64,000 nucleotides of DNA from Peribacillus sp. FSL P2-0133 (GCF_037975445.1 NZ_CP150254.1:1610001-1674000), one strand, 5' to 3'; shown: positions 18,382-29,072, numbered from the stretch's first letter. Numbers and translations are program-made. Notes: a model not told the origin generated them from the sequence alone.

Positions 18382-19854
18382 ATGAAGCTTCACAAATTAC
18401 TATCTTATTTACACTCCTTATTTACGTATGAAGGAGAAAATCCTGAAATCACCTCCATTGAAAATGATAACCGTAAAGTCATAGACGGAAGTTTATTTGT
18501 TTGTATAAAAGGTTATACAGTCGATGGTCATGATTTTGCCCGACTTGCTGTAGAACATGGAGCTGCAGCAGTCATTGCCGAAAGGCCGCTTGACCTCGAT
18601 GTTCCCGTGATCGTAGTCAGGGATTCGAGCAGGGCGATGGCGGTGCTTGCCGATGCATTCTATGGCCATCCGACTCAGAAGATGCGCTTGATCGGAATTA
18701 CAGGTACAAATGGAAAGACGACGACCAGTCACTTATTGGAGAAGATTTTCGAGGATCGACAAGAAAAAACAGGCTTGATTGGCACGATGTATACAAAAAT
18801 TGCCGATACGGTATATGAAACTAAGAATACGACGCCAGATAGCGTTACGCTGCAGAAGGCTTTTCATGAAATGGCCGAAGCATCCGTTACCACTGCCATT
18901 ATGGAAGTTTCATCACATGCACTTGAGCTTGGACGCGTCCATGGCTGTGATTATGATATTGCCGTCTTTACGAATCTCACACAGGATCATTTGGATTTTC
19001 ATAAAACCATGGACAGATACAGGCAGGCAAAATCCTTATTTTTCTCACAGCTAGGCAATGCTTACATAGAAAATCGTCCTAAATATGCTGTGCTTAATGC
19101 TGATGATGAGGCAACAGCTGATTTCATTAAAGCGACTGCTGCTACAGTTGTAACATACGGCATAGACAAAGAAGCAGATATCAGGGCCAAGGATATACAA
19201 ATTGATGCAAATGGCACATCGTTCACCTTGACAGCAGGTAAAGAAGAGCGTTACATTCAGCTGAAGCTAATTGGTAAATTCAGTGTTTATAATGTGCTCT
19301 CTGCAATCTCAGCTGCTTTGTGTGCCGGTAACGATCTAGATGAGACAATTAGATCCATCGAGGATATAAAAGGTGTTGCAGGCCGTTTTGAGCTCATTAC
19401 AGCGAATCAGGACTTCCCTGTCATTGTTGACTATGCCCATACTCCGGATAGTTTAGAAAATGTTCTAAAGACTGTTGGTGAGTTTGCTAGAAAGAAAATT
19501 TTCGTGATAGTGGGCTGCGGCGGGGACCGAGACAAGACAAAGCGTCCCATCATGGCCGAAATTGCATGCAGTTTGGCGACTGACCCGATCTTCACTTCGG
19601 ATAATCCGCGCAGTGAAGATGCTGCCCAGATCCTCCGGGATATGGAAGCTGGTGTAGCAGGCAAAGAATATACGGTTATTGAAGACCGCAGGCAGGCGAT
19701 TGCTTACGCTGTTTCCAAGGCGGAAGAGGGCGACGTTATATTAATAGCCGGAAAAGGTCATGAAACCTATCAATTGGTCGGTGACGAAGTGCTTCACTTC
19801 GATGACCGTGAAGAAGCGGAAAAGGCGATTCAAAGTCGTTTGGGTTCAGTTTGA
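18382..19854 (+). CDS. murE: UDP-MurNAc-L-Ala-D-Glu:meso-diaminopimelate ligase MurE
   Basis: MurE adds the third stem-peptide residue in cytoplasmic peptidoglycan precursor synthesis. The 490-residue product shows the Mur-ligase P-loop [15 protein letters not shown] (about residues 108-122), the [10 protein letters not shown] region, and the DNPR signature in [10 protein letters not shown] (about 407). That motif marks enzymes that use meso-diaminopimelate, not lysine, as expected for Bacillus. Start ATG follows GAGAGGGATGG. It has its own promoter and is followed within 90 bp by mraY. Confidence 0.97.
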   Translation: MKLHKLLSYLHSLFTYEGENPEITSIENDNRKVIDGSLFVCIKGYTVDGHDFARLAVEHGAAAVIAERPLDLDVPVIVVRDSSRAMAVLADAFYGHPTQKMRLIGITGTNGKTTTSHLLEKIFEDRQEKTGLIGTMYTKIADTVYETKNTTPDSVTLQKAFHEMAEASVTTAIMEVSSHALELGRVHGCDYDIAVFTNLTQDHLDFHKTMDRYRQAKSLFFSQLGNAYIENRPKYAVLNADDEATADFIKATAATVVTYGIDKEADIRAKDIQIDANGTSFTLTAGKEERYIQLKLIGKFSVYNVLSAISAALCAGNDLDETIRSIEDIKGVAGRFELITANQDFPVIVDYAHTPDSLENVLKTVGEFARKKIFVIVGCGGDRDKTKRPIMAEIACSLATDPIFTSDNPRSEDAAQILRDMEAGVAGKEYTVIEDRRQAIAYAVSKAEEGDVILIAGKGHETYQLVGDEVLHFDDREEAEKAIQSRLGSV

Positions 19855-19942
19855 ACAAAGCTGAAATTGCCATGCAACAAATAAGAAAAGACATCAAGCA
19901 GAATTTTATATTTGAATTGTGTTAGGAATGAGGGAGTAAGGA

Positions 19943-20920
19943 ATGTTGGAACAAGTGATTTTTTATACGATTTTGGTGGCGTTTTTAGTAACCGTTCTTC
20001 TTTCGCCGATTTTCATCCCGTTTTTAAGAAGATTGAAATTCGGGCAAAGTATTAGGGAAGAAGGCCCACAATCGCATCTGAAGAAAACTGGAACACCCAC
20101 CATGGGCGGTTTGGTTATTTTATTATCTGTCACCATCGCTACACTAGTCATGACTTTGAAATTTTCGGCACCTTCAACCGAAACGTATTTATTATTATTC
20201 GTTACTTTAGGTTTTGGTTTATTAGGTTTCCTAGATGATTTCATCAAAGTGGTCATGAAGCGAAACCTAGGATTGACTTCCAAGCAAAAACTGCTTGGAC
20301 AAATTGTGATTTCTGTCATCTTTTACTTCGTCTTTAAGCAGACAGACCGTTTTAATCCTGAATTGACGATTCCAGGTACTGACTTTGCTTTTGATTTTGG
20401 CTGGTTTTATCTGTTTATCGTTATTTTCTGGCTGGTAGGTTTTTCGAATGCCGTCAATTTGACGGATGGGCTTGATGGACTTGTCTCAGGAACATCAGCC
20501 ATTGCCTTTGGTGCTTTTGCCATTTTGGCCTGGAGTCAGTCACAATATGATGTCGCTATTTTTTCGGTGGCGGTTGTCGGTGCAGTACTCGGGTTCTTGG
20601 TATTCAATGCACATCCAGCAAAAGTTTTCATGGGGGATACGGGTTCCTTGGCCCTTGGGGGAGCAATCGCAACCATCGCCTTGTTAACGAAGCTTGAAAT
20701 CCTCCTGGTAATCATTGGCGGAGTCTTCGTGATTGAGACGCTCTCGGTCATCCTGCAGGTAGGATCTTTTAAAACGACTGGTAAACGTATTTTTAAAATG
20801 AGTCCGCTTCACCACCATTATGAGCTTTCCGGCTGGTCGGAATGGCGCGTCGTCGTGACTTTCTGGACAGTGGGGCTGCTGTGTGCGGTACTTGGAATCT
20901 ATTTAGAGGTGTGGATATAA
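19943..20920 (+). CDS. mraY: Phospho-N-acetylmuramoyl-pentapeptide-transferase MraY
   Basis: MraY moves phospho-MurNAc-pentapeptide onto undecaprenyl phosphate, making lipid I at the inner membrane face. The 325-residue product has about ten transmembrane helices, the cytoplasmic loop GTPTMGG, the DDFIK motif (near residue 95), NLTDGLDGL (around 172-180) and the loop with HHH-like histidines in SPLHHHYEL. Start ATG 19943. Its stop is directly followed by the TTG start of murD. Confidence 0.97.
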   Translation: MLEQVIFYTILVAFLVTVLLSPIFIPFLRRLKFGQSIREEGPQSHLKKTGTPTMGGLVILLSVTIATLVMTLKFSAPSTETYLLLFVTLGFGLLGFLDDFIKVVMKRNLGLTSKQKLLGQIVISVIFYFVFKQTDRFNPELTIPGTDFAFDFGWFYLFIVIFWLVGFSNAVNLTDGLDGLVSGTSAIAFGAFAILAWSQSQYDVAIFSVAVVGAVLGFLVFNAHPAKVFMGDTGSLALGGAIATIALLTKLEILLVIIGGVFVIETLSVILQVGSFKTTGKRIFKMSPLHHHYELSGWSEWRVVVTFWTVGLLCAVLGIYLEVWI

Positions 20921-22273
20921 TTGAAAGAGACTGCAAAGTATTCAGAGAAAAAGATATTAGTATTGGGTTTGGCAAAAAGCGGAGTGATTGCAGCTTCGCT
21001 TCTACATAAATTAGGTGCTTTCGTGACGGTTAATGACATGAAGCCATTATCGGAAAATCCTGAGGCTCAAGGACTTCTTGAACAGGGAATCAAAGTCATC
21101 TGCGGCAGTCATCCGATCGAGCTTCTTGATGAGGGTTTCGAGCTGATCGTGAAAAATCCGGGAATCCCTTATCGGAACCCTATCGTAAAAGGGGCATTGG
21201 AAAAAGGGATCCCTGTTATCACGGAAGTTGAACTGGCCTATCAGATAAGTGAAGCACCTTTCATAGGGATCACTGGTACAAATGGGAAAACGACCACGAC
21301 AACATTGGTATACGAAATGTTGAAGACCGGTGAAAAATCCCCGCTGGTTGCCGGTAATATCGGGACAGTGGCTTCTGGTGTTGCTGAAAATGCAAAACCC
21401 GATGACTCGATCGTCATTGAATTATCATCGTTTCAACTAATGGGAATAGACGAATTTCGCCCTGAAATCTCAATCGTGACAAATTTGTATGATGCACATT
21501 TGGATTATCACAGTTCCAAACAGGAATATGTCGAAGCAAAAGCTGCCATTACGAAAAATCAAATAGACTCAGATTTCATGATTTATAATGCAGATCAAGA
21601 TCTTGTTTTGTCCATGGCGAAAAAGACCAAGGCTGAACTTGTTCCTTTTTCAGCTGAAGTGAAACATGAGAATGGAGCCTATGTGGAAGATGGTGCCGTC
21701 AGTTTCAGAGGAGAAAAAATCATTGAAGTTTCAGAGATAGCCCTTCCTGGGAAACATAATTTGGAAAATGTGCTTGCTGCCATCTCAGCGGCCAAACTGA
21801 AGGGTGTAGCTAACGAAGCCATACAGACTGTACTGAAAACATTTTATGGTGTGGAGCACCGTCTGCAGTTTGTGGCAACGATCGATAACCGTAAATTTTA
21901 TAATGATTCGAAAGCGACGAACATTCTTGCAGCATCCAAAGCGCTAACTTCCTTTACTGAACCTGTCATCTTATTGGCGGGCGGTTTGGATCGCGGAAAT
22001 GAATTTGATGAGCTGAAACCGGCGATGAAAAATGTCAAAGCCGTGATAACTTTTGGTGAAACGGCAGAAAAAATTGAACGGGTAGCCAAAGAATTAGGAA
22101 TAGCGAATATAAAACGTGTCGATAATGTAGAAAAGGCCGTGCCGGCTGCATTTGAATTATCAGATGAAGGCGACTGCATTCTTCTCTCCCCTGCTTGTGC
22201 AAGCTGGGATCAATATAAAACTTTTGAGCAAAGAGGAGACATGTTTATGGAGGCCGTGCATAAACTTAAGTAA
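20921..22273 (+). CDS. murD: UDP-N-acetylmuramoyl-L-alanine:D-glutamate ligase MurD
   Basis: MurD adds D-glutamate to UDP-MurNAc-L-Ala. The 450-residue product has the N-terminal Rossmann segment [12 protein letters not shown], the ATP loop [19 protein letters not shown] (about residues 114-132), the [10 protein letters not shown] segment and the C-terminal [19 protein letters not shown] motif. The start is TTG, immediately after the mraY stop, with GAGGTG (20904-20911) as ribosome binding site inside the mraY end. Length equals that of the B. subtilis protein. Confidence 0.96.
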   Translation: MKETAKYSEKKILVLGLAKSGVIAASLLHKLGAFVTVNDMKPLSENPEAQGLLEQGIKVICGSHPIELLDEGFELIVKNPGIPYRNPIVKGALEKGIPVITEVELAYQISEAPFIGITGTNGKTTTTTLVYEMLKTGEKSPLVAGNIGTVASGVAENAKPDDSIVIELSSFQLMGIDEFRPEISIVTNLYDAHLDYHSSKQEYVEAKAAITKNQIDSDFMIYNADQDLVLSMAKKTKAELVPFSAEVKHENGAYVEDGAVSFRGEKIIEVSEIALPGKHNLENVLAAISAAKLKGVANEAIQTVLKTFYGVEHRLQFVATIDNRKFYNDSKATNILAASKALTSFTEPVILLAGGLDRGNEFDELKPAMKNVKAVITFGETAEKIERVAKELGIANIKRVDNVEKAVPAAFELSDEGDCILLSPACASWDQYKTFEQRGDMFMEAVHKLK

Positions 22274-22320
22274 GAGCTTTCGCAGAGAGAAGTGAACTTG
22301 CTTCTACGTTGACACCATGG

Positions 22321-22357
22321 AAAAAAGCGATAATGAGCCGTTATCGCTTTTTTTTTG
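22321..22357 (+). terminator. Intrinsic terminator after murD
   Basis: AAAGCGATAA pairs with TTATCGCTTT, with a 7-base loop, an A-run before and nine Ts after. It separates the precursor-synthesis block from spoVE. Confidence 0.9.
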
Positions 22358-22433
22358 ACTAAAGTGCTGACAAGCAATCAGCATTGATGTTTATATTTCG
22401 CAGGCTCGAAAAACTTCCTAGAGGTGGATGTCC

Positions 22434-23534
22434 GTGCCATTAAAAAAATCGAATCCTGATCTCATTCTCATTATCGTCACCTTAAGTCTTTTGACTGTTG
22501 GATTAATCATGGTTTACAGCGCGAGTGCCATTTGGGCAACATATAAATTTGATGATTCGTTTTATTTTGCTAAAAGGCAGTTGCTGTTTGCCTGCGTTGG
22601 TGTCATAGCCATGTTTTTCATCATGAATGTGGATTACTGGACGTGGCGGACATGGGCCAAGATCCTTATCATCATTTGTTTCATTATGTTACTGGCTGTG
22701 CTTGTACCAGGTATAGGGATGGCGAGAAATGGTTCGAGGAGCTGGATTGGTGTGGGTGCCTTTTCGGTGCAGCCCTCTGAGTTCATGAAGCTGGCGATGA
22801 TCGCTTTTTTAGCTAAGTTTTTATCAGAACGGCAAAAGCTGATCACCTCCTTTAAAAAAGGGATGCTTCCATCCTTGGGTTTAGTGTTTTTGGCATTTGG
22901 ATTGATCATGTTACAGCCGGACCTTGGAACGGGAACGGTGATGGTTGGAACGTGCATCGTTATGATTTTTATATCCGGGGCAAAAATCAGTCATTTTGTC
23001 GGCTTGGGGCTAATCGGGGTAGCAGGTTTTATCGGACTGATTTTGTCAGCGCCCTACCGGATAAAAAGGATCACGTCTTTTCTGGATCCTTGGGAGGACC
23101 CTTTGGGCAGTGGATTTCAAATGATTCAATCGTTTTATGCAATCGGACCAGGGGGATTGTTCGGATTGGGACTCGGGCAAAGCCGCCAAAAGTTTTTCTA
23201 TTTACCAGAACCGCAGACTGATTTTATCTTTGCCATACTTTCCGAGGAGCTTGGCTTCATCGGGGGTTCTCTTGTCATTTTATTATTTGCGCTTATGCTT
23301 TGGCGGGGCATTCGGATTGCACTTGGTGCCCCTGATTTATATGGGAGCCTTGTAGCGGTGGGAATCATTGCAATGGTCGCCATTCAAGTGATGATCAATA
23401 TAGGTGTGGTAACGGGTTTGATGCCAGTTACGGGTATCACCTTGCCCCTCTTAAGTTATGGTGGTTCATCACTGACGCTCATGTTGATGGCGATTGGGGT
23501 GCTCCTGAATATTAGCCGTTATTCAAGGTTCTGA
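22434..23534 (+). CDS. spoVE: SEDS peptidoglycan glycosyltransferase SpoVE (spore cortex)
   Basis: SpoVE is the SEDS-family glycosyltransferase partner of SpoVD in cortex synthesis; FtsW and RodA are its paralogues. The product has about ten transmembrane helices and family motifs GSRSWIG, QPSEFMKLAM and LPEPQTDFIFA, plus the C-terminal LPLLSYGGSSLT. GTG 22434 is preferred to ATG 22428 because GAGGTGG (22421-22427) is six bases away, giving exactly the 366 residues of B. subtilis SpoVE. In B. subtilis murG comes next; here it does not. Confidence 0.94.
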   Translation: MPLKKSNPDLILIIVTLSLLTVGLIMVYSASAIWATYKFDDSFYFAKRQLLFACVGVIAMFFIMNVDYWTWRTWAKILIIICFIMLLAVLVPGIGMARNGSRSWIGVGAFSVQPSEFMKLAMIAFLAKFLSERQKLITSFKKGMLPSLGLVFLAFGLIMLQPDLGTGTVMVGTCIVMIFISGAKISHFVGLGLIGVAGFIGLILSAPYRIKRITSFLDPWEDPLGSGFQMIQSFYAIGPGGLFGLGLGQSRQKFFYLPEPQTDFIFAILSEELGFIGGSLVILLFALMLWRGIRIALGAPDLYGSLVAVGIIAMVAIQVMINIGVVTGLMPVTGITLPLLSYGGSSLTLMLMAIGVLLNISRYSRF

Positions 23535-23560
23535 AAATAAGTGAAATATATGGTTTGGCA

Positions 23561-23598
23561 AAAGGGAAGTTCTGTTAAACGCAGGGCTTCCTTTTTTT
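23561..23598 (+). terminator. Intrinsic terminator after spoVE
   Basis: GGAAG-CTG pairs with CAG-CTTCC with a small internal loop and is followed by seven or more Ts. It lies 26 bp after the spoVE stop. Confidence 0.8.
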
Positions 23599-23715
23599 AT
23601 GTTGAAAACCCTTGCAGGAAAACGATTTTGGATGGTGCCTTGCCGAAATTTAGAAATAAATGAAATGCCGCTTAAATATTACCATGTATGAATGTTGAGG
23701 AATCCACAATAAATA

Positions 23716-23745
23716 TTGGCAATACGTCTTTGTTTAGACTATAGT
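23716..23745 (+). promoter_or_regulatory. Candidate sigma-A promoter for murB
   Basis: TTGGCA (23716-23721), 18-bp spacer, TATAGT (23740-23745). A leader of roughly 135 bases would precede murB. Confidence 0.65.
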
Positions 23746-23889
23746 ATAAGAGGGTTAGGCCGTACTGGGGCTTGCTTCTGTTCATTTTTCTGCTAAAAAG
23801 GCGTTATTAAACTTGTAATATAAGTGACCTCATGGAAGAGGAAATGAAAATTATAACCTGGAATTTTTGGAACAACAAGGAGGTTTATC

Positions 23890-24798
23890 ATGGATAATGT
23901 GATAAAGCAATTAACTGAAATGAAAATCGGCAAAGTTCTTGAACAGGAACCGCTTGCAAATCATACAACTATGAAAATTGGGGGGCCGGCAGATTTATTC
24001 ATCGTGCCTTCATCCATTGAGAATATAGAAAAAACAATGAAGGTCATCAAAGAAAATGGGATTCCATGGACGGTGATCGGCAGGGGCTCTAACCTACTTG
24101 TGAGTGATGGCGGAATTGAAGGTGCCGTGCTTAAATTGGGTAAAGGACTTGATCATCTCGAGATAAATGGGCCGGAGATAAAAGCAGGAGCTGGGGTATC
24201 ACTTGTCAGCCTGTCCGTACAAATCAGTAAAAAAGGATATGCAGGATTGGAATTTGCCAGTGGGATTCCTGGTTCCGTCGGCGGAGCAGTCTATATGAAC
24301 GCTGGTGCACACGGTTCCGATATGAGTGAAATTCTCAAGGAGGCACATGTTCTTTTTGAAGATGGAACCCTGGCTTGGCTTTCGAAAGAAGAAATGGAGT
24401 TTTCTTATCGAACTTCTCTGCTTCAGAAGAAAAGACCTGGTATCGTACTGGAAGCAATTTTTCAATTGACAGAGGGTGATAAAACCGAAATCGTTGAAAG
24501 AATGCAGAATAACAAGAATTATCGTAAAGATACCCAGCCGTATAATCTTCCATGTGCCGGGAGCATATTTAGGAATCCACTTCCACACCATGCTGGTAAA
24601 TTGGTCGAGAATGCAGGCCTGAAGGGACATTCTATTGGCGGAGCTCAGATTTCACCGATGCACGGGAACTTTATCGTTAACACAGGTAATGGAAGTGCAG
24701 CGGATGTTCAAGCGTTGATACAGCATGTGAAGGATACTGTGTATGATAAATTTGAAGTTGAAATGGAAACAGAAGTGGAAATTATCGGCCGAAAATAA
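23890..24798 (+). CDS. murB: UDP-N-acetylenolpyruvoylglucosamine reductase MurB
   Basis: MurB reduces UDP-GlcNAc-enolpyruvate to UDP-MurNAc with NADPH and bound FAD. The 302-residue product is of the short (type II) class: FAD-binding segments [14 protein letters not shown] and [14 protein letters not shown] near residues 24-75, [18 protein letters not shown] (about 134-151) and the active-site serine in CAGSIFRNP. Start ATG follows AAGGAGG. It begins a new transcription unit after the murG-less gap and precedes divIB. Confidence 0.96.
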   Translation: MDNVIKQLTEMKIGKVLEQEPLANHTTMKIGGPADLFIVPSSIENIEKTMKVIKENGIPWTVIGRGSNLLVSDGGIEGAVLKLGKGLDHLEINGPEIKAGAGVSLVSLSVQISKKGYAGLEFASGIPGSVGGAVYMNAGAHGSDMSEILKEAHVLFEDGTLAWLSKEEMEFSYRTSLLQKKRPGIVLEAIFQLTEGDKTEIVERMQNNKNYRKDTQPYNLPCAGSIFRNPLPHHAGKLVENAGLKGHSIGGAQISPMHGNFIVNTGNGSAADVQALIQHVKDTVYDKFEVEMETEVEIIGRK

Positions 24799-24803
24799 TA
24801 GGA

Positions 24804-24832
24804 TTCATAATATCCAAATATTGTGATATAAT
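24804..24832 (+). promoter_or_regulatory. Sigma-A promoter with extended -10 for divIB
   Basis: TTCATA (24804-24809), 17-bp spacer, TATAAT (24827-24832) preceded by TGA, forming an extended -10. It starts just after the murB stop, so divIB-ylxW-ylxX-sbp can be expressed separately. Confidence 0.75.
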
Positions 24833-24929
24833 GTGTTACCTTTTAAAGTTTGTTAATAACCAAATATAGAGTTTGTCTTGATTTCGCACTGTCAAGAACC
24901 ATCCATTTTTTCAGGAAGAGGTGAAGGGG

Positions 24930-25712
24930 ATGGAAAAGGGGAAAATCGTTTCCATTGAGGACCGCATCCCGAAATTAAAACAATTAAGAAAAAGCAAAGC
25001 AAACAGGCGGCTTGTTCTTTTGCTTTCCCTTTTCTTCATTCTGGTTGCTTGTGTGCTATATTTCTTATCTCCGTTAAGCTATGTGAAATCCGTGCAGGTA
25101 GAGGGGAATCGTTATATTACTTCCAAACAGATCATTAAATTGAGTAAGGTGAAGAAGGATCGAAGCATCTGGAAGGTTGATACAGGGGAAGCTGCAGCCA
25201 ATATCAAAAAAAATCAAGAAATAAAAAGCGTTAAGGTGACACCGATATTTCCTAATTCCATTAAAATTACGGTTTCGGAACATAATAGGATGGCATATCT
25301 GTCCAATAATGGGAAGTTTGCACCCATTTTGGAAAACGGGTCCGTTTTAGAGGAGTTGGCAACAGGAGAAATTCCAGTATTTGCCCCTGTTTTAATTGGT
25401 TTCAAAGAGGGTAAAGCATTAAAGTTGCTTTTAGAAGAGCTGGACAAGCTTCCAATCGAGATTCAGAATGCCATTTCAGAAATTCATTACGCTCCAACCA
25501 AAACTGATGTCTACCATATCGTCATGTATATGAACGATGGGTTTGAAGTAAGTGCGACAAGCCGGACTTTATACGAGAAAATGATTCACTATCCATCAAT
25601 TGTCAGCCAGTTGGATCCAAATGTAAAGGGAGTCATCGATCTGGAAGTGGGTTCTTATTTTAAGGCATATGAAGACGCTGATCAAAAGGAAGACACTAAT
25701 GAGGAAAATTAA
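24930..25712 (+). CDS. divIB: Cell division protein DivIB (FtsQ)
   Basis: DivIB joins FtsL and DivIC in the septal complex that controls PBP2B. The 260-residue product has a cytoplasmic tail, one transmembrane helix (about residues 27-48), a POTRA domain beginning at YVKSVQVEGNRYIT, and a beta domain ending before an acidic tail (DQKEDTNEEN). ATG 24930 is preferred because GAGGTG lies seven bases before it; a GTG at 24921 is in frame. The end overlaps ylxW by 14 bases. Confidence 0.92.
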   Translation: MEKGKIVSIEDRIPKLKQLRKSKANRRLVLLLSLFFILVACVLYFLSPLSYVKSVQVEGNRYITSKQIIKLSKVKKDRSIWKVDTGEAAANIKKNQEIKSVKVTPIFPNSIKITVSEHNRMAYLSNNGKFAPILENGSVLEELATGEIPVFAPVLIGFKEGKALKLLLEELDKLPIEIQNAISEIHYAPTKTDVYHIVMYMNDGFEVSATSRTLYEKMIHYPSIVSQLDPNVKGVIDLEVGSYFKAYEDADQKEDTNEEN

Positions 25713-26391
25713 TGGCAAGCGGGTGGTTTTACCCCTGGTTTGCGTGGTGCTCGGATTCATGATAGCCTTCTCTTACAATCTGACCAAAGAAGGTGAAGGT
25801 GCAGGGAAGGACAAAGCCTGGGATCAGGAATATGAGCTGAGGCAGAAGCTGATCGAACAGGAGAAGCAGAACCGGGAACTTCAGAAGGAACTCCTTCAGA
25901 AGCAAGAAAATGTATCCCAAATAGAAAAAGACTTAGCGCAGGAAAAGCAGCTTTTTTTCAATTTGGCAAAGGATACGGAAAAATACCGTATGTTTCTCGG
26001 GAAAGTGAAAGTGAAAGGCTCAGGCCTGCAGGTGACGCTTGAAGATGGTACGGATATGGATTCAGAAGCCAATGTTAATAATTACCTCGTCCATGAACAG
26101 CATGTCTTCAAGGTCGTCAATGAACTATACATATCAGGTGCAGAGGCTGTTGCGATTAACGGTCAAAGGTTAAATCATGATTCATACATAATCTGTAATG
26201 GGCCTGTGATTACAATCGATGGCCATCAGCATCCTGCTCCCTTCATCATATCTGCGATTGGGGACCCGGATGTCCTGGGTGCTTCACTGGACTTACCCGG
26301 TGGCATCAAGGAACAGCTGGTTAATGAGAATATTATCTTTACAGTGGAAAAACAAAAGAATATCATTTTTGATCCAATTATTGGAGGGTGA
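25699..26391 (+). CDS. ylxW: DUF881 family protein YlxW
   Basis: This 230-residue DUF881 protein has an N-terminal transmembrane helix (about 8-25), a long coiled coil rich in K, E and Q (about 40-95) and the DUF881 globular domain (KVKGSGLQVTLED.., INGQRL..). Its function is unknown; in Bacillus it always sits between divIB and sbp, which suggests an envelope or division role. ATG 25699 lies inside the divIB end, eight bases after AAAGGA. It is a tandem paralogue of ylxX. Confidence 0.88.
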   Translation: MRKINGKRVVLPLVCVVLGFMIAFSYNLTKEGEGAGKDKAWDQEYELRQKLIEQEKQNRELQKELLQKQENVSQIEKDLAQEKQLFFNLAKDTEKYRMFLGKVKVKGSGLQVTLEDGTDMDSEANVNNYLVHEQHVFKVVNELYISGAEAVAINGQRLNHDSYIICNGPVITIDGHQHPAPFIISAIGDPDVLGASLDLPGGIKEQLVNENIIFTVEKQKNIIFDPIIGG

Positions 26392-26433
26392 TCAGACCGC
26401 CGGATTCGATGAAAGAATGGTGAGAAACTGGAA

Positions 26434-27144
26434 ATGAAAAAAAAGCTTTCTTTTAGTTTGGTTACGTTGATTGCTGGCTTCATGCTCGCTATTCAATTCA
26501 ATTTGGTGAATCAGCCTGTCGTTTCCGATACAAGGGATATGTGGGAGCTGAAAAATGATTTATTGAAAGAACAGCAGACCCAGGCGGATCTAATAGAGGG
26601 TATAGGGAAGCTTGAGGGAAAAATAGCATCCTATGAAACAAAGAAAAATGAGAGTAAAGAAGAAGTATTGCGTGACACCCTGACCGAATTAAAGACAGAT
26701 GCAGGTTTGACCGAAATTAAAGGTAATGGGGTCATCGTATCTATACAGCCTATCAAAGCAGATCTCCTTCTTGGTGAGAGGGTCGAGTATATTTCACCTG
26801 TTTTGATCATTCGGCTCATTAATGAAATGTATAGGTATGGCGCTGACGAAATTTCCATTTCAGGACAAAGGTATATATCAACATCGGTTATTCGTGATAT
26901 TAATGGGCAGCCGAAAATGGACGGGTATCCTCTTGTTCATTACCCGGTCGAAATACAGGCAATAACCGTTAATCCAAAGAAACTGAAGCAACGCATTGAA
27001 GGTTCCGAACTTATGGATGATTTCTTTATAGATAATTTTGAAGTGCAGATCAATGTGCCTTCCGGTGAGTTGACATTGCCGGCTTACCAAAATGCTATTA
27101 ATGTGGAACATATGGAACCCATTATGGATGGGGGTGAATCGTAA
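26434..27144 (+). CDS. ylxX: DUF881 family protein YlxX
   Basis: The second of two adjacent DUF881 genes, 236 residues. It again has an N-terminal membrane helix (about 5-22), a coiled-coil stretch (about 30-85) and a DUF881 domain with EIKGNGVIVSIQP and ISGQRYISTSVIR. The duplication with ylxW is visible in the shared order of the segments (VNELY.. versus INEMYRYGADEISISGQR). Ribosome binding site is weak. The TAA stop shares its last base with the sbp ATG, indicating coupled translation. Confidence 0.88.
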   Translation: MKKKLSFSLVTLIAGFMLAIQFNLVNQPVVSDTRDMWELKNDLLKEQQTQADLIEGIGKLEGKIASYETKKNESKEEVLRDTLTELKTDAGLTEIKGNGVIVSIQPIKADLLLGERVEYISPVLIIRLINEMYRYGADEISISGQRYISTSVIRDINGQPKMDGYPLVHYPVEIQAITVNPKKLKQRIEGSELMDDFFIDNFEVQINVPSGELTLPAYQNAINVEHMEPIMDGGES

Positions 27145-27509
27145 TGTGGCTTCCAGTTTTTGGACTATTGATTGGGATCACTCTTGGTTTTTTGGTGGAT
27201 TTTGATATTCCACATGAATATTCAAATTATCTTTCCATTGCTGTGCTTGCTGCTTTTGATACCTTATTTGGGGGCATACGGGCCCATTTGCAAAATCTTT
27301 ATGATGAAGTTGTATTTGTAACAGGATTCTTCTTTAATATTGTTTTAGCCGCAGGTTTGGCTTTTCTAGGTGTACATCTTGGTGTAGACTTATATTTAGC
27401 CGCAATCTTTGTGTTCGGTGTAAGGCTCTTTCAAAATATCGCCCTGATTAGAAGGATCCTAATTGAAAAATGGTCCATTTCCCGGAAAAAGCAGAAAAAA
27501 AATCTATAA
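27144..27509 (+). CDS. sbp: Small basic membrane protein Sbp (DUF1290)
   Basis: A 121-residue protein with three or four transmembrane helices and a lysine/arginine-rich C-terminus (KWSISRKKQKKN). It matches Sbp of B. subtilis, a DUF1290 protein always found just upstream of ftsA; function is unknown. The ATG overlaps the ylxX stop by one base. It ends the divIB-ylxW-ylxX-sbp unit; 264 bp of promoter-bearing DNA follow before ftsA. Confidence 0.88.
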   Translation: MWLPVFGLLIGITLGFLVDFDIPHEYSNYLSIAVLAAFDTLFGGIRAHLQNLYDEVVFVTGFFFNIVLAAGLAFLGVHLGVDLYLAAIFVFGVRLFQNIALIRRILIEKWSISRKKQKKNL

Positions 27510-27675
27510 TTTTAAAGGGAATTAAGTTATAAATGACGAATAGTTTATGGCAGTATCTAGTTTATTAAGTGTATCAGTCTCGTTGAGAAGCGAACAATAA
27601 GCACCATAAGGTGGGAAATCTACGAGTTTTGTTCGGGAAATACTAAATGAACCGCATTTCTATGAAATTCGCGAG

Positions 27676-27705
27676 TTGTTGTAATCAGTTCTGTTATTCT
27701 ATAAT
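27676..27705 (+). promoter_or_regulatory. Candidate sigma-A promoter for ftsAZ
   Basis: TTGTTG (27676-27681), 18-bp spacer, TATAAT (27700-27705). B. subtilis ftsAZ also has a sigma-H promoter; I could not identify a convincing one here. Confidence 0.65.
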
Positions 27706-27773
27706 GTATAAGTCTTCGATATAAAAATGTTATTCTACTAATACATGTATAAAACTGAAGGAGGTGCCATGGA

Positions 27774-29072
27774 ATGAACAGCAACGAAATATACGTAAGT
27801 CTTGACATCGGTACATCCAGTGTAAAAGTTATCATTGGGGAAATGGTCAATGACACATTAAATATAATCGGCGTAGGAAATGTTAAATCAGAAGGGCTCA
27901 AAAAGGGTTCGATCGTCGGTATAGATGAAACCGTCCAATCCATTCAAAAGGCTATAGAGCAAGCAGAACGGATGATAGGGATGGAGATAAAGAATGTAAT
28001 CGTCGGCATAAGCGGAAATCACGTGACGCTTCAGCCATGCCATGGGGTAGTAGCGGTATCCAGTGACAATAAAGAAATTACCGAGCATGACGTTTTCCGT
28101 GTTAGGGAAGCAGCGGAGTTAATAACGATACCATCCGACAGGGAAATCATCGACGTGGTGCCGATTCACTACAAAGTTGATGAACTTGATGAAATCAGTG
28201 ATCCAAGGGGCATGATAGGTGTCCGGTTGGAAATGAGAGGGATTTTAATCACAGGTCTTCGGACAATTTTACATAACACACTGCGCTGTGTGGAAAGGGC
28301 AGGGTTGGAAATAACCGATATCGCGCTTCAGCCGTTAGCCGCAGGTTCCCTTGTTTTATCCAAGGATGAAAAAGAACTTGGTGTGGCACTTGTCGATATT
28401 GGCGGTGGTTCCACGACTCTGGCAATTTTCGAACAAGGCTATTTACAATATACGTCTGTGATACCTATAGGCGGGGAAACACTTACGAAGGACCTTTCCA
28501 TCGTTCTAAGGACAACGATGGAGGAAGCTGAGAAAATAAAAGTAAAGCATGGACATGCCTTTTATGATGACGCGTCTGAAGATGAAGTATTCCAAATACC
28601 GATCATCGGCAGCGATCAGCAACAGACCTGCAACCAGTTAATGCTTTCGGATATCATTGAAGCGCGGGTGACCGAAATATTCGAGTTGATTCAAGATGAT
28701 TTGAAGAGACTTGGCTTCCAGGATATACCGGGTGGTTTCGTGTTGACCGGGGGCGTCGTCAAGATGCCGGGAGTCCTGGAGCTAGCTCAATATGTGTTCC
28801 AAAACCGAGTAAGGACAGCTGAACCGAATTACATCGGTGTCAGGGAGCCCCAATACACGACAGCTGTTGGTTTGATTAAACACGCATGCAAGAAAGAGAG
28901 AATGCAAAAAAACACCGCTAATAAAACTCCTGTAGCAGCTGGACAAGCTCAAGAAGATAACGACCAGCGCAGCCAGAAGGTTTCTCAGAAAAACAAAGAG
29001 AACACGGCTAAAAAACAAGGTGAAAAAGGTGAATCTAAATTCAAAAAAATCCTGGGTTACTTTTTTGAATAA
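27774..29072 (+). CDS. ftsA: Cell division protein FtsA
   Basis: FtsA is the actin-like ATPase that anchors FtsZ filaments to the membrane. The 432-residue product has the actin-fold phosphate-1 motif [15 protein letters not shown] at the N-terminus, phosphate-2 [15 protein letters not shown] (about residues 203-217) and the adenosine motif [14 protein letters not shown]. The last residues, [14 protein letters not shown], form the expected amphipathic membrane-targeting helix after a charged linker. ATG 27774 follows AAGGAGGTG. ftsZ begins 44 bp downstream. Confidence 0.97.
   Translation: MNSNEIYVSLDIGTSSVKVIIGEMVNDTLNIIGVGNVKSEGLKKGSIVGIDETVQSIQKAIEQAERMIGMEIKNVIVGISGNHVTLQPCHGVVAVSSDNKEITEHDVFRVREAAELITIPSDREIIDVVPIHYKVDELDEISDPRGMIGVRLEMRGILITGLRTILHNTLRCVERAGLEITDIALQPLAAGSLVLSKDEKELGVALVDIGGGSTTLAIFEQGYLQYTSVIPIGGETLTKDLSIVLRTTMEEAEKIKVKHGHAFYDDASEDEVFQIPIIGSDQQQTCNQLMLSDIIEARVTEIFELIQDDLKRLGFQDIPGGFVLTGGVVKMPGVLELAQYVFQNRVRTAEPNYIGVREPQYTTAVGLIKHACKKERMQKNTANKTPVAAGQAQEDNDQRSQKVSQKNKENTAKKQGEKGESKFKKILGYFFE

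Larger units (their letters stand above)
23535..23889. other. spoVE-murB gap where murG would be expected (355 bp)
   Basis: In B. subtilis murG lies between spoVE and murB. Here the stretch contains only the spoVE terminator (23561-23598) and a promoter for murB (23716-23745). I translated it by eye and recognised no MurG remnant such as its GGSxG or lipid-binding motifs. The spacer is AT-rich with frequent stops. Confidence 0.75.
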
